A DNA stretch of 64,000 nt. Origin: Claveliimonas ammoniilytica. GTDB taxonomy: Bacteria > Bacillota > Clostridia > Lachnospirales > Lachnospiraceae. The stretch's first letter is position 1, and each line of letters starts with the position of its first letter. Shown piece by piece: positions 24,136 to 33,612 of this stretch. The notes below the pieces were generated by a model. That model saw nothing but the letters and a program-made list of their open reading frames with translations, did no database searches and was not told the origin of the DNA. The translations under genes were made by a program, and so were the position numbers. Where the stretch lies: the NCBI RefSeq assembly GCF_025567415.1, contig NZ_JAOQJV010000003.1, positions 144,885-208,884 of the forward strand. The letters are read 5' to 3'.

Positions 24136-26790
24136 TTACATTTTTTCTTTCAGTCCGGCAAGACGCTCCTGTACCTGAGCAAGCATCTGCTGATATTTTT
24201 CCAGTTTCTCACGCTCTTCCTGTACCTTTGCTTCCGGTGCCTTGCTGACAAACTTCTCATTGTTCAGCATGCCATTTGCACGTGCGATCTCTTTCTGAAG
24301 TCTTGTCTCTTCTTTAGCAAGACGTTCGATCTCCTGTGCAAAGTCAATCAGTTCTTCCATCGGAAGATATACGGTTGCATCCGGAACTACAATAGATACG
24401 GCATCATCTGCAATGCCGGTCTTGTCTGTCTGGATCACAAAGTCATTGGCTGCTGCCATCAGTTTCACTGAATCTTTCAGACTCATAAGTCCCTGGCTCA
24501 GCTTTGCATTTTCGCATACTACATAAATCGTAGCCTTGCGTGAATTCGGTACATTCATTTCTGCACGTACATTACGTACGCCTCTTACAATCTCTTTATA
24601 ATGGTTCAGTACGTCTTCAGCCTCCGGGAAGCTTGCTGCTTCATCGTATACCGGCCATGCAGACATCATCAGTGATTCCTCTTCCGGAACCAGCTTGCTG
24701 TAAATCTCTTCTGTTACAAATGGAATGTATGGATGCAACAGCTTCAGGGAGGTCTTCAATACTTCACGCAATGTCCACAACGCAGCATTTGCTCCCTTTG
24801 GATCTTCCTCTGCATGATACATACGATACTTGGCGATCTCAATGTACCAGTCACAGAACTCATCCCATACGAAATCGTATACCTTAGAAAGGGCAATACC
24901 CAGTTCGAATTTATCCAGGTTCTCTGTAACATCCTTCACCAGTGTATTGCATGCAGACAGAATCCACTGATCTGCCGGCATCAGTTCAGAGGCTTCCGGC
25001 TTCGTTACATTCTTTCCATCCATATTCATAAGGATGAAACGAGACGCATTCCATACCTTATTGGCAAAATTACGGCTTGCCTCTACTCTTTCATTATAGA
25101 AACGCATGTCATTACCAGGCGCATTACCTGTGATCAATGTCATACGAAGTGCATCTGTACCATACTGATCGATAATATCCAACGGGTCGATACCATTGCC
25201 CAGAGATTTACTCATCTTACGTCCCTGTGAGTCACGTACCAGTCCATGGATCAGTACCGTGTGGAATGGTGACTTGCCGGTGTGCGCATATCCGGAGAAT
25301 ACCATACGGATTACCCAGAAGAAGATGATGTCATATCCGGTTACCAGTACATCCGTCGGATAGAAATAATCCAGATCTTCTGTCTGTTCCGGCCATCCCA
25401 GCGTAGAGAACGGCCACAGTGCTGATGAGAACCAGGTATCCAGTGTATCCTCATCCTGTGTCATGTGTGTACATCCGCATTTCGGGCATACAGATGGTTT
25501 CTCTTTAGCAACTACCATCTCGCCACATTCGTCACAGTAATATGCCGGAATACGGTGTCCCCACCAGATCTGTCTTGAAATACACCAGTCACGGATGTTC
25601 TCCAGCCAATGCAGATAAATCTTGTCAAAACGCTCTGGTACGAACTTCAGGTCGCCGTTCTTGATCGCTTCGATCGCCGGCTTGGCAAGCTCATCCATCT
25701 TAACGAACCACTGCTGTTTGATCAGTGGCTCAACAGTTGTATGGCAGCGGTCATGTGTACCTACATTATGAGAATGTGGAACCACTTTAACCAGAAGTCC
25801 CTGTTCCTCCAGTTCTTTTACCATAACCTTACGCGCTTCGTAACGGTCCATACCTGCGTATTTACCGCCGTTTTCATTGATCGTACCATCATCATTCATG
25901 ATGTTGATCTCTGGCAGATTGTGACGCTTACCGACCTCAAAATCGTTAGGGTCGTGTGCCGGTGTAATCTTAACCGCACCTGTTCCAAATTCTTTATCTA
26001 CATAGTAATCTGCTACAATCGGAATCTCTTTGTTAACCAGCGGCAGAATTACATTCTTTCCTACCAGCTCTTTATAGCGCTCATCATCCGGATGTACTGC
26101 GATCGCAGTATCACCAAGCATAGTCTCCGGACGGGTAGTAGCGATCTCAAGGTAATCATCACTTCCTACGATCGGATACTTGATATGCCAAAAATGTCCA
26201 TCCTGCTCCTCATGCTCAACCTCTGCGTCTGACAGAGAAGTCTTACATACCGGACACCAGTTGATGATTCTGGATCCCTTATAAATGTATCCCTTCTTAT
26301 AAAGATTGATAAATACTTCTTCAACAGCCTTTGAGCATCCTTCGTCCATGGTAAAACGCTCGCGGTCCCAGTCACAGGATACGCCAAGTTTCTTAAGCTG
26401 CTCCTTGATCGTTCCGCCGTACTCTTCTTTCCACTGCCAAGTTCTCTCCAGGAACTTCTCACGTCCCATTTCCTTCTTATCGATACCTTCTTCTTTCAGC
26501 TGATTGGTAACCTTAACCTCAGTTGAGATTGCAGCGTGGTCTGTACCCGGTACCCACAAAGCATTATATCCCTGCATTCTCTTATAACGAATCAGGATAT
26601 CCTGCATCGTGTTATCCAGCGCATGTCCCATATGCAACTTACCTGTGATATTCGGCGGCGGCATAACAATGGTAAATGGCTTCTTGCTTCTGTCTACTTC
26701 TGCGTGAAAATACTTCTTTTCACACCACTTGCTGTACAGCTTGTCTTCAATCGCTTTCGGATTGTAAGTTGTTTCAAGATTCTGACTCAT
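24136..26790 (-). CDS. valS: Valyl-tRNA synthetase
   Basis: The 884-residue class I synthetase has HIGH motif PNITGKLHMGHALD, KMSKS motif GRKMSKSLGNGIDP, a zinc-like CDECGEMV plus CPKCGC insertion, the editing domain and a C-terminal coiled coil (EIERLAKEETRLQKEI). It is preceded by a T-box leader with a GUA valine specifier, so its expression responds to uncharged tRNA-Val. Confidence 0.98.
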   Translation of the reverse strand: MSQNLETTYNPKAIEDKLYSKWCEKKYFHAEVDRSKKPFTIVMPPPNITGKLHMGHALDNTMQDILIRYKRMQGYNALWVPGTDHAAISTEVKVTNQLKEEGIDKKEMGREKFLERTWQWKEEYGGTIKEQLKKLGVSCDWDRERFTMDEGCSKAVEEVFINLYKKGYIYKGSRIINWCPVCKTSLSDAEVEHEEQDGHFWHIKYPIVGSDDYLEIATTRPETMLGDTAIAVHPDDERYKELVGKNVILPLVNKEIPIVADYYVDKEFGTGAVKITPAHDPNDFEVGKRHNLPEINIMNDDGTINENGGKYAGMDRYEARKVMVKELEEQGLLVKVVPHSHNVGTHDRCHTTVEPLIKQQWFVKMDELAKPAIEAIKNGDLKFVPERFDKIYLHWLENIRDWCISRQIWWGHRIPAYYCDECGEMVVAKEKPSVCPKCGCTHMTQDEDTLDTWFSSALWPFSTLGWPEQTEDLDYFYPTDVLVTGYDIIFFWVIRMVFSGYAHTGKSPFHTVLIHGLVRDSQGRKMSKSLGNGIDPLDIIDQYGTDALRMTLITGNAPGNDMRFYNERVEASRNFANKVWNASRFILMNMDGKNVTKPEASELMPADQWILSACNTLVKDVTENLDKFELGIALSKVYDFVWDEFCDWYIEIAKYRMYHAEEDPKGANAALWTLREVLKTSLKLLHPYIPFVTEEIYSKLVPEEESLMMSAWPVYDEAASFPEAEDVLNHYKEIVRGVRNVRAEMNVPNSRKATIYVVCENAKLSQGLMSLKDSVKLMAAANDFVIQTDKTGIADDAVSIVVPDATVYLPMEELIDFAQEIERLAKEETRLQKEIARANGMLNNEKFVSKAPEAKVQEEREKLEKYQQMLAQVQERLAGLKEKM

Positions 26791-26859
26791 GTTCTTTCTC
26801 CCTTTTCTCTTTCAATAGATCATTATACTGTTTCACATGTAAGGGTATTTTAAAATACA

Positions 26860-27150
26860 AAAATCACCCTTTATGTATTAAATAAAGGGTGACTTAATCA
26901 TCACGGTACCACCTTTATGACGCAGAAAACCTTCTGCACGCTCATCTTATTCTTTAACGGGAACGACTCCGGGACAGCCTACTGATACTGTTCAGCCATC
27001 CAGCTCCGAAGCTACCTTCTGTATCTCGCTTCCCGGACGGTCTCACAGCCAACGAACCATCCTCTCTGTCGGTGCATCCGATACATACTCCTCTTCATCC
27101 TGGCCTTTCAACTGCCCGCACATGAAAATAAATCAAAGTCGAGCCTAAAC
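26860..27150 (-). promoter_or_regulatory. T-box riboswitch (tRNA-Val) of valS
   Basis: The minus strand carries the T-box AAGGTGGTACCGTG (26902-26915), whose TGGT bulge complements the ACCA end of tRNA-Val. A terminator follows (stem 26882-26892 with 26864-26874, 7-nt loop, then TTTTT). In Stem I the sequence GAA-G-GTA-G gives a GUA specifier at 27013-27015, and the AGAGAGGA segment corresponds to the AG bulge. Confidence 0.93.
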
Positions 27151-27158
27151 TATTGAAT

Positions 27159-27187
27159 ATGATAGCCATTGGATGTCGATTTGTCAA
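27159..27187 (-). promoter_or_regulatory. valS promoter
   Basis: Minus-strand TTGACA (27182-27187), a 17-nt spacer and TATCAT (27159-27164) form a sigma-A type promoter just upstream of the T-box leader. Confidence 0.8.
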
Positions 27188-27226
27188 GGAGTTTAAAAAA
27201 TCTTCATAAACTCTTAATATAGGAAA

Positions 27227-28171
27227 TCAGATCAGTCCCATACTTCTCAAAATATACAGCCATCCCGTCAGAGTAAATGCACTGCACAGTGTCGTCAGCA
27301 TGATAACACCGGACGACAACACTCCTTCATGTCCCATATTTTTCGCCATGACAAAGCTTGAGACGGTCGTTGCAGATCCAAGCATAACCAGAATCGCCAC
27401 CAGCTTCTCCTCACGGAATCCCATCTGTACTGCAACCGGCAGAAATATTGCACAGAATCCCACCAGTTTGATAAATGCCGCCACGACAGTCGGCTTCACT
27501 TTGCTGAGTGCCTTACCAAAATCGAATGTTGCTCCCATCGCCATCAGTCCCATCGGTGTAGCCATACCGCCCACGCTGGATACTGCTTTATTCAGAATCG
27601 TCGGCATCGGCAGATGCAGTGCTGACCACGCAAGACCTGTCACAATGCCAAGTATGATCGGATTCGTTACAATACCTTTCAATGTCCGTTTCCACATTGC
27701 ACGGTCTAATCCCTGCTGTCCCGGTTTAAAAAGTGACAGCACCAGAACTGCCATTACATTATACAATGGCACACTGCCGATGATCATCAGCGGTGCCATA
27801 CCTGCTGTGCCATAGATATTCTGGATAAATGCGATTCCAAGAAGTGCCGCACTGCTTCGGTAAGATACCTGAATAAATTCTCCTTTGATTGAGCGATCTG
27901 ACCATAAGCAAGATACTGCCGCTGCAATCGTAATACTGCATACTGTTACTACAAAGCAAAATAACACAAACCGCATATCCCATACTTCAGAGAAATCCAC
28001 CGTCGCCAGGTCACCAAACAACAATACCGGAAGCGGTACGCGGAAGACGAATTTATTCATCTTAGATGCAAATCCGTCATCAATCCATCCAATTTTATTA
28101 AAAAAGTATCCCAGTACCATCATCAGAAATACCGGGATTGTTGCGTTCAAACTAAATATTAAATTATCCAT
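27227..28171 (-). CDS. AEC family transporter
   Basis: This 314-residue membrane protein has about ten hydrophobic segments. It starts MDNLIFSLNATIPVFLMMVL and contains GYFFNKIGWID and PLYNVMAVLVLSL, typical of the auxin efflux carrier/malonate-type permease family. The substrate cannot be told from the sequence, though carboxylates are common. Confidence 0.88.
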   Translation of the reverse strand: MDNLIFSLNATIPVFLMMVLGYFFNKIGWIDDGFASKMNKFVFRVPLPVLLFGDLATVDFSEVWDMRFVLFCFVVTVCSITIAAAVSCLWSDRSIKGEFIQVSYRSSAALLGIAFIQNIYGTAGMAPLMIIGSVPLYNVMAVLVLSLFKPGQQGLDRAMWKRTLKGIVTNPIILGIVTGLAWSALHLPMPTILNKAVSSVGGMATPMGLMAMGATFDFGKALSKVKPTVVAAFIKLVGFCAIFLPVAVQMGFREEKLVAILVMLGSATTVSSFVMAKNMGHEGVLSSGVIMLTTLCSAFTLTGWLYILRSMGLI

Positions 28172-28248
28172 AATTTCCTCATTCCATTATAAAGATTCTA
28201 CTGTACTTGCTTCTGCTATAGAAACCATGCGTAAAAGCCGCGCTGACA

Positions 28249-29175
28249 TCACATAAAATCAAACAGTGACATCTGATTATCCCTCTGCAGATGCATCTTC
28301 CGGTCTACGATCGTCTCATCCCCATGAAGATGTCCGATCATGATCGGTGACTGCGGATCATGCATACTGTGCCTCTTAACTGCGCTATCAAGACTTCCCG
28401 TGGCATAGCAATAACCACACCCATGAATGCAGGTGTCATACATGCCAATATCTATGCTCTCTACGCACTTGCACACTTTCCGCTGTCCCTTATCCTTTTT
28501 CACATCCAGAGAATATCCGGCAATCCTCTCGACCTTCTCTCTATCAATACATGCACCCGGATAAATGCCATACGGGATCAGATCTACTGCTTCCGCACAG
28601 GTATAGATAGGAAGATTATATGTTTTCGCAATAGCACCCAGTTTCTCTGCCAACCGAACGATTTCTTCCTGTTCCGGTTCCACAAATGGACAGCCTCTGT
28701 ATTGATCCACAAAGCTGATAATACACCTTTCTGTATATTTATGCAACCACTCACACATCATCTCAAACTTCTCTGTATGATACTGCAGCGTATAAACATC
28801 ATTTAAAATAATCGGGTCAAACCTCCAGTCTACCCGATCTCTTCCTATTCTTTCGCTCAGCAAAAGAAATGTAGCCATACTCTCTTCCATAGTCGGAAGA
28901 TTCGGCTCCAGATCTTTGCCATAATCTGTAATTGTCATTTCAAAATAATAAGGGAAGCCAAGCAGATCGATCATCTTGAGATAAGGCAGCATCGGCTCAG
29001 GGTTCTTCGTCCAGAACACAAAACAGTCCACCGTCTCCGGGGACAGTTCAATCCTGCTGACCTTTTTTCTGTTGTACGGATTCGGAACAAGTACTTCTCC
29101 TCCCACCAGTCGGTTCATAAACCACTCCGGATACAGGGCAGGAATATCTGTCCGTCTGCTAGCACTTATAATCAT
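28249..29175 (-). CDS. DUF1848 family protein (radical-SAM-like Cys cluster)
   Basis: This 308-residue protein starts MIISASRRTDIPALYPEWF, the DUF1848 signature. Its C-terminal CKCVESIDIGMYDTCIHGCG with YCYA gives a C-x3-C-x2-C-like cluster similar to spore-photoproduct-lyase relatives. The family probably binds an Fe-S cluster; its substrate is unknown. It lies 63 nt downstream of the HD gene and could be co-transcribed. Confidence 0.88.
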   Translation of the reverse strand: MIISASRRTDIPALYPEWFMNRLVGGEVLVPNPYNRKKVSRIELSPETVDCFVFWTKNPEPMLPYLKMIDLLGFPYYFEMTITDYGKDLEPNLPTMEESMATFLLLSERIGRDRVDWRFDPIILNDVYTLQYHTEKFEMMCEWLHKYTERCIISFVDQYRGCPFVEPEQEEIVRLAEKLGAIAKTYNLPIYTCAEAVDLIPYGIYPGACIDREKVERIAGYSLDVKKDKGQRKVCKCVESIDIGMYDTCIHGCGYCYATGSLDSAVKRHSMHDPQSPIMIGHLHGDETIVDRKMHLQRDNQMSLFDFM

Positions 29176-29187
29176 CTCTGGCTCTCC

Positions 29188-29786
29188 CTATTTACCAAAA
29201 TTCGCTTCTACCAACCTGCAATATTCTTCATAAGCAGGCTCTCCGGCAAATACATNNNNNNNNNNNNNNNNNNNNNNNNNNNNNNNNNNNNNNNNNNNNN
29301 NNNNNNNNNNNNNNNNNNNNNNNNNNNNNNNNNNNNNNNNNNNNNNNNNNNNNNNNNNNNNNNNNNNNNNNNNNNNNNNNNNNNNNNNNNNNNNNNNNNN
29401 NNNNNNNNNNNNNNNNNNNNNNNNNNNNNNNNNNNNNNNNNNNNNNNNNNNNNNNNNNNNNNNNNNNNNNNNNNNNNNNNNNNNNNNNNNNNNNNNNNNN
29501 NNNNNNNNNNNNNNNNNNNNNNNNNNNNNNNNNNNNNNNNNNNNNNNNNNNNNNCCAGCTTAGCCACCCGTTCTGAAAACTCTCTGGAAATGACCTCTTC
29601 CGTCACACCTTCGCAGTCTTCTATGGTATCGTGAAGATAAGCTGCACTGATGACTTCTTCATCTGTTGTCATAGAGCAGACAATATCTCCTACTTCAATC
29701 GGATGTACGATGTAAGGTCGTCTGGTTCCCTTTCGAAATTGTCCTCTGTGTGCCCTGGTTGCAAATTCGATTGCCTTATCGATCAT
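29188..29786 (-). CDS. HD-domain phosphohydrolase (RelA/SpoT-like), interrupted by a sequence gap
   Basis: The N-terminus MIDKAIEFATRAHRGQFRKG followed by PYIVHPIEVG and AAYLHDTIEDCEGVT is the HD hydrolase core of small (p)ppGpp-hydrolase-like proteins. After the N run the true frame reads VFAGEPAYEEYCRLVEANFGK and stops at 29188, a normal end for this family. The two parts are out of phase by one base given 299 N, so the gap size is off. ATG 29786 is preferred to an upstream start because GAAGG lies 9 nt before it. Confidence 0.8.
29256..29554. other. Run of N (scaffold gap)
   Basis: About 299 undetermined bases lie inside the HD gene. The flanks appear to belong to one gene, so the join is probably right, but the length is an estimate. 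Confidence 0.98.
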
Positions 29787-29969
29787 GCTTTTGTACCTTC
29801 TCCTTGTATTCGCTTCTGATAGTTTCTGATAATTTCTGTTTTTATTATCCGGCAATTTTCTACTGTCGTCAACCCCCTCATTCCGTATGTTCACTATTCA
29901 TTGCTTTTATTTTCATTCTGGATACGGTATACTATACTTACATCATTGTGATTGGAGCGCAATAATTCT

Positions 29970-30704
29970 ATGAATCAGAAATATATACTAGTAACAGGTG
30001 CTTCCCGCGGAATCGGGCGGAGCATCGCCTTAAAATTCGCCAGAGAAGGATATCATGTTTTCTTAAACTGCCGAACTTCTCTGAATGAACTTGAAGAAGT
30101 ACAAAATAAAATCCTGAGTATGCCCGGCGGAAGCTGTACTATAACTACCGGTGATGTAGGTGATCCGGATCAGGTGCGCCGGATGTTTCAGGAAATTCAT
30201 AAAATATGTCCCGGCTTAGATGTACTGGTCAACAATGCCGGTATCAGCCATATCGGACTTCTGATCGACATGACTGATAACGAATGGGATCGTCTGCTGG
30301 CTTCCAATCTGTCGTCTGCATTCTACTGCTCCCGCGAAGCACTGAAAGATATGGTCTCTGCCAAATCCGGACGGATCCTGAATATCTCATCCATGTGGGG
30401 AACTGTCGGTGCTTCCTGCGAGGCTGCTTACTCTGCTGTCAAATCCGGCATGAACGGACTGACCAAAGCACTTGCAAAAGAGTATGCTCCCAGCCATATT
30501 GCGGTAAATGCACTTGCATGCGGTGTTATTGATACAGAGATGAATCATCAGTTATCCGCCGAAGAACGCGCTGCACTTGCTGAAGACATTCCGGCAGGAC
30601 GATTTGCTGACCCAGATGAAGTTGCAGATCTTGCATGGCAGATTATTAACAGTCCGGAATACATGACCGGACAAGTCATAGGAATAGACGGAGGGTATAT
30701 CTAA
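29970..30704 (+). CDS. SDR-family NAD(P)-dependent reductase (FabG/YmfI-like)
   Basis: This 244-residue short-chain dehydrogenase has the cofactor motif TGASRGIGRS, NNAG (VNNAGIS), catalytic Ser (ISSMWG), YSAVKSG (Tyr-x3-Lys) and the closing IGIDGGYI. FabG acts in fatty-acid synthesis; YmfI-type relatives reduce modified EF-P. The sequence alone does not separate them, and no fab genes are near. ATG 29970 follows TGGAG. The stop codon lies inside the terminator stem. Confidence 0.9.
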   Translation: MNQKYILVTGASRGIGRSIALKFAREGYHVFLNCRTSLNELEEVQNKILSMPGGSCTITTGDVGDPDQVRRMFQEIHKICPGLDVLVNNAGISHIGLLIDMTDNEWDRLLASNLSSAFYCSREALKDMVSAKSGRILNISSMWGTVGASCEAAYSAVKSGMNGLTKALAKEYAPSHIAVNALACGVIDTEMNHQLSAEERAALAEDIPAGRFADPDEVADLAWQIINSPEYMTGQVIGIDGGYI

Positions 30705-30732
30705 CAAACGTTAGATATACCCTCTTACTTTT
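30691..30732 (+). terminator. Terminator overlapping the SDR stop codon
   Basis: A perfect 15-bp stem (30691-30705 with 30710-30724) with loop AAAC is followed by a T-rich tract. The TAA stop of the SDR gene (30702-30704) sits within the 5' arm. It may also work for the convergent isochorismatase gene. Confidence 0.85.
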
Positions 30733-30751
30733 CTTTTATGCTTCTTCTCTA

Positions 30752-31282
30752 CTACTTTACAATCTTTAATATCTCTTTGCTGAGCGGCGTTCCCGCTTCT
30801 TTTAATAACTCAAATAATATCGCTTCACTGCTCGTAAGAACAGCACCTTCCTGTTCTGCTCTGCGGATCGCCATCTCGCGGTCACTCTCTCTTCTGCTTC
30901 CAATGCAGTCTGTCACAAGTACAGGCACATACCCTGCCCCCGCCAGATCGATCACCGTCTGCAATACACAACAATGTGCTTCCATTCCGCATACCAGAAT
31001 ATACTTCTTATCATGAATCTTCGGCTCTGCCACTTCCAGTGCACTGAAAGAAATCTTATCCAGATATTCTGTCTCTCCGGATGCTTCCCAGACCTCCGGC
31101 ACAGACATCCCCAGTCCCTTTGTATACTGCTGTGTTACAGTCATCGGAATCTCTAATGCTTTTAAGCCCTGAAGCAGAATCCGCACGCGCTCCATCAATG
31201 CCTCATGGTCTGCAATCGCAGGAACCAGTCTCTCCTGAAAATCTACGATCAATGCTGCCGTATGTTCTCGTTCTATTCTCAT
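30752..31282 (-). CDS. Isochorismatase-like cysteine hydrolase
   Basis: The 176-residue protein has the catalytic Asp in ALIVDFQERL, the Lys in DKISFSAL and the Cys in VCGMEAHCCV, the triad of the isochorismatase/nicotinamidase superfamily. The substrate is unknown. It begins 2 nt after the exonuclease III gene ends, suggesting one operon. Confidence 0.9.
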   Translation of the reverse strand: MRIEREHTAALIVDFQERLVPAIADHEALMERVRILLQGLKALEIPMTVTQQYTKGLGMSVPEVWEASGETEYLDKISFSALEVAEPKIHDKKYILVCGMEAHCCVLQTVIDLAGAGYVPVLVTDCIGSRRESDREMAIRRAEQEGAVLTSSEAILFELLKEAGTPLSKEILKIVK

Positions 31283-31283
31283 A

Positions 31284-32036
31284 TCACTTCATCTCCAGCA
31301 CGACAGGACAATGATCCGAACCCATCACATCTGTCAGGATCTTCGCATCTACCAGTCTGTCTTTTAATGCCTCGGATACACAAAAATAGTCAATTCTCCA
31401 TCCGGCATTCTTTGCTCTGGCACTGAACCGATATGACCACCAGGAATAGATGCCCTCTGCATCCGGATAGAAATAACGAAATGTATCGATAAATCCCGCA
31501 TCCAACAGTTCGCCAAACTTGCCACGTTCTTCATCGGTAAAGCCTGCATTCTTACGGTTGGTCTTCGGATTCTTGAGGTCGATCTCTCTGTGAGCGACAT
31601 TAAGATCTCCACAGAACACCACCGGCTTCGTCTCTTCCAGTTTCTTCAGATACGCCAGAAAATCCTCTTCCCATTTCATACGGTAATCCAGTCTCGCCAG
31701 CTCACTCTGTGAATTTGGCGTATACACAGTGATAAAATAATAATCTTCAAATTCCAGTGTGATCACTCGGCCTTCCTGGTCATGCTCCTCAATCCCAATG
31801 CCATAAGATACACTAAGCGGTTCTTTTTTTGTAAATATTGCTGTTCCTGAATACCCTTTCTTTACAGCGTAATTCCAGTACTGATGGTACCCCGGCATAT
31901 CCAGATCCAGCTGCCCCGCCTGCAGCTTACTTTCCTGAATACAGAATACGTCCGCATCCAGTTCCTGAAATACATCCACAAATCCCTTTTTCACGCAGGC
32001 ACGGATTCCATTTACATTCCATGAAACAAATTTCAT
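31284..32036 (-). CDS. xth: Exodeoxyribonuclease III (AP endonuclease)
   Basis: The 250-residue EEP-fold nuclease has FVSWNVNGIRA, IQESKLQ, FCGDLNVAHREIDL and the final GSDHCPVVLE, with all metal and catalytic residues in place. It repairs abasic sites. Length and motifs are those of the short Gram-positive ExoA/Xth group. Confidence 0.95.
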   Translation of the reverse strand: MKFVSWNVNGIRACVKKGFVDVFQELDADVFCIQESKLQAGQLDLDMPGYHQYWNYAVKKGYSGTAIFTKKEPLSVSYGIGIEEHDQEGRVITLEFEDYYFITVYTPNSQSELARLDYRMKWEEDFLAYLKKLEETKPVVFCGDLNVAHREIDLKNPKTNRKNAGFTDEERGKFGELLDAGFIDTFRYFYPDAEGIYSWWSYRFSARAKNAGWRIDYFCVSEALKDRLVDAKILTDVMGSDHCPVVLEMK

Positions 32037-32056
32037 GTCTCATCCTCCATCTGTCT

Positions 32057-32791
32057 TTAGTAATATACTTTTCTGAGGAAAAGTCCTCTGGCCGGTGCAA
32101 GAAATCCCGCCATGCTTCTGTCTTTTGCTTCCAGCACAAGCGGAAGATTCGACGCTTCTCTCTTACCTGCCCCCACTTCGATCAGTGTACCGGTAAGAAT
32201 TCTTGCCATATGATACATGAATCCCGATCCATAATAAGTAATGCGCACTTTATCTCCTGCCCGCACTACCTTGATACTGTAAATCCTTCTTATTGTATCT
32301 CTCGTCTCACGGTTATCTGTAAAGCTTGTAAAATCCTTCGTTCCGACCAGATAATCCGCCGCATCACGCATTGCCTCAATATCCAGCTTGACCGGATAAT
32401 GGTAACAATACTTCCGGGAAAATACATCAGGTTTTTCCCGGCAGTCTATATAATATTCATATTTCTTTCCCTTAGCACTCTTTCTGGCGTGGAATCCATT
32501 ACGCACCAGTTCCACCCGGATGATACGTATATCTTCCGGCAGCGAACGGTTCAATGCATCCTTCAGGTCTTCCACATCATACAGCTTCGACAGCTTCACG
32601 CTGGCCACCTGACCACGTGCATGCACGCCACTGTCCGTACGTCCGGAACCGTCTACCTGTACACGGTATCCTACCATACGTCCGATGGTCCATTCCAGGA
32701 TATGCTGGATCGTATTGTCCGTCATAGCCTGGCGCTGCCATCCCTGATAACGAGTGCCGTCATAGGAAATGGTCATCTTATATGTTCTCAT
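32057..32791 (-). CDS. truA: tRNA pseudouridine(38-40) synthase TruA
   Basis: This 244-residue protein has the catalytic Asp in GSGRTDSGVHARGQVA and family blocks YDGTRYQGWQRQ and GSGFMYHMARILTGTLIEVG. It modifies positions 38-40 of the tRNA anticodon arm. It is 12 nt after nrdR. Confidence 0.96.
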   Translation of the reverse strand: MRTYKMTISYDGTRYQGWQRQAMTDNTIQHILEWTIGRMVGYRVQVDGSGRTDSGVHARGQVASVKLSKLYDVEDLKDALNRSLPEDIRIIRVELVRNGFHARKSAKGKKYEYYIDCREKPDVFSRKYCYHYPVKLDIEAMRDAADYLVGTKDFTSFTDNRETRDTIRRIYSIKVVRAGDKVRITYYGSGFMYHMARILTGTLIEVGAGKREASNLPLVLEAKDRSMAGFLAPARGLFLRKVYY

Positions 32792-32803
32792 ACATTACTC
32801 CGT

Positions 32804-33274
32804 CTATTTATCCCCCTTTGAACGATCCAACATCATCTTCTTGATCTCGTCCATAAAGGTGTTCACATCCTTAAACTCTCTGTATACAGAAGCGAAACGT
32901 ACATATGCCACTTCGTCCAGTTCTTTCAGCTCATCCATAACGATCTCACCGACATCTGTACTGGAGACCTCTTTTGCTTCCAGATTAAAGATCTTAATCT
33001 CAATCCGCTCTACTGTCTTCTGGATCGCCTCAGCAGATACCGGACGCTTATAGCACGCACGAATAATGCCTCGCTCAATCTTGCTTCTGTTATACTGTTC
33101 TCGATTGTTATCTTTCTTAATAATGATAAGCGGAATCGTCTCTACCTTTTCATAAGTTGTGAAACGTTTTCCGCATTCATCGCAGGATCTTCTTCTGCGA
33201 ATCGCACTGCCATCCTCCGCTGGTCTGGAGTCAATCACTCTGGTGTCAGGGTGGTTACAATATGGGCACTTCAT
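32804..33274 (-). CDS. nrdR: Transcriptional repressor NrdR
   Basis: The 156-residue regulator has the zinc ribbon CPYCNHPDTRVIDSRP with RRSCDECGKRFTTYE and the ATP-cone domain (YNRSKIERGIIRACYKRPVS). It represses ribonucleotide reductase genes when dATP is high. A matching NrdR box lies upstream of nrdD at 44929 in this window. Confidence 0.97.
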   Translation of the reverse strand: MKCPYCNHPDTRVIDSRPAEDGSAIRRRRSCDECGKRFTTYEKVETIPLIIIKKDNNREQYNRSKIERGIIRACYKRPVSAEAIQKTVERIEIKIFNLEAKEVSSTDVGEIVMDELKELDEVAYVRFASVYREFKDVNTFMDEIKKMMLDRSKGDK

Positions 33275-33307
33275 TATAAGTCTCTCCTCTTCTCAGTCTG
33301 CTGTACC

Positions 33308-33553
33308 TCAACACGGTTTTTTCTCATGCATTTCTACCAATATAATATCCGGGCCGATCCTTTTGATGCACTGAAATGGTATCACAAGCTCTGTATCTTC
33401 TCCAAACAGGAAACAGAACCTGCCGCCCTTAGGCACTATGATTGCTTCGATACAGCCACTGCATTCATCAAATATCAAATCAGTCACATATCCGATCTTA
33501 CTGCAATCACAGGAATTGATAACTTCCTTTTTCTGAAATTCACATAGTCGCAT
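33308..33553 (-). CDS. YlmC/YmxH family sporulation protein
   Basis: This 81-residue PRC-barrel protein (MRLCEFQKKEVINSCDCSKI, GYVTDLIFDECSG) belongs to the YlmC/YmxH family of spore-formers. Its job is not known in detail. Its retention fits a sporulating lineage, even though sigF is interrupted here. GAGAGGTG precedes the ATG. Confidence 0.88.
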   Translation of the reverse strand: MRLCEFQKKEVINSCDCSKIGYVTDLIFDECSGCIEAIIVPKGGRFCFLFGEDTELVIPFQCIKRIGPDIILVEMHEKKPC

Positions 33554-33612
33554 ACGATCACCTCTCTACAGTATATGCAGTAAAAAGGTGATCGGCGCAT
33601 CAGCTTCTTTAA

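Noticed and set aside
29208..29255. C-terminal tail MYLPESLLMKNIAGW of the HD protein
   Set aside because: It is an artefact of translating across the N gap; the other frame gives the normal family ending.
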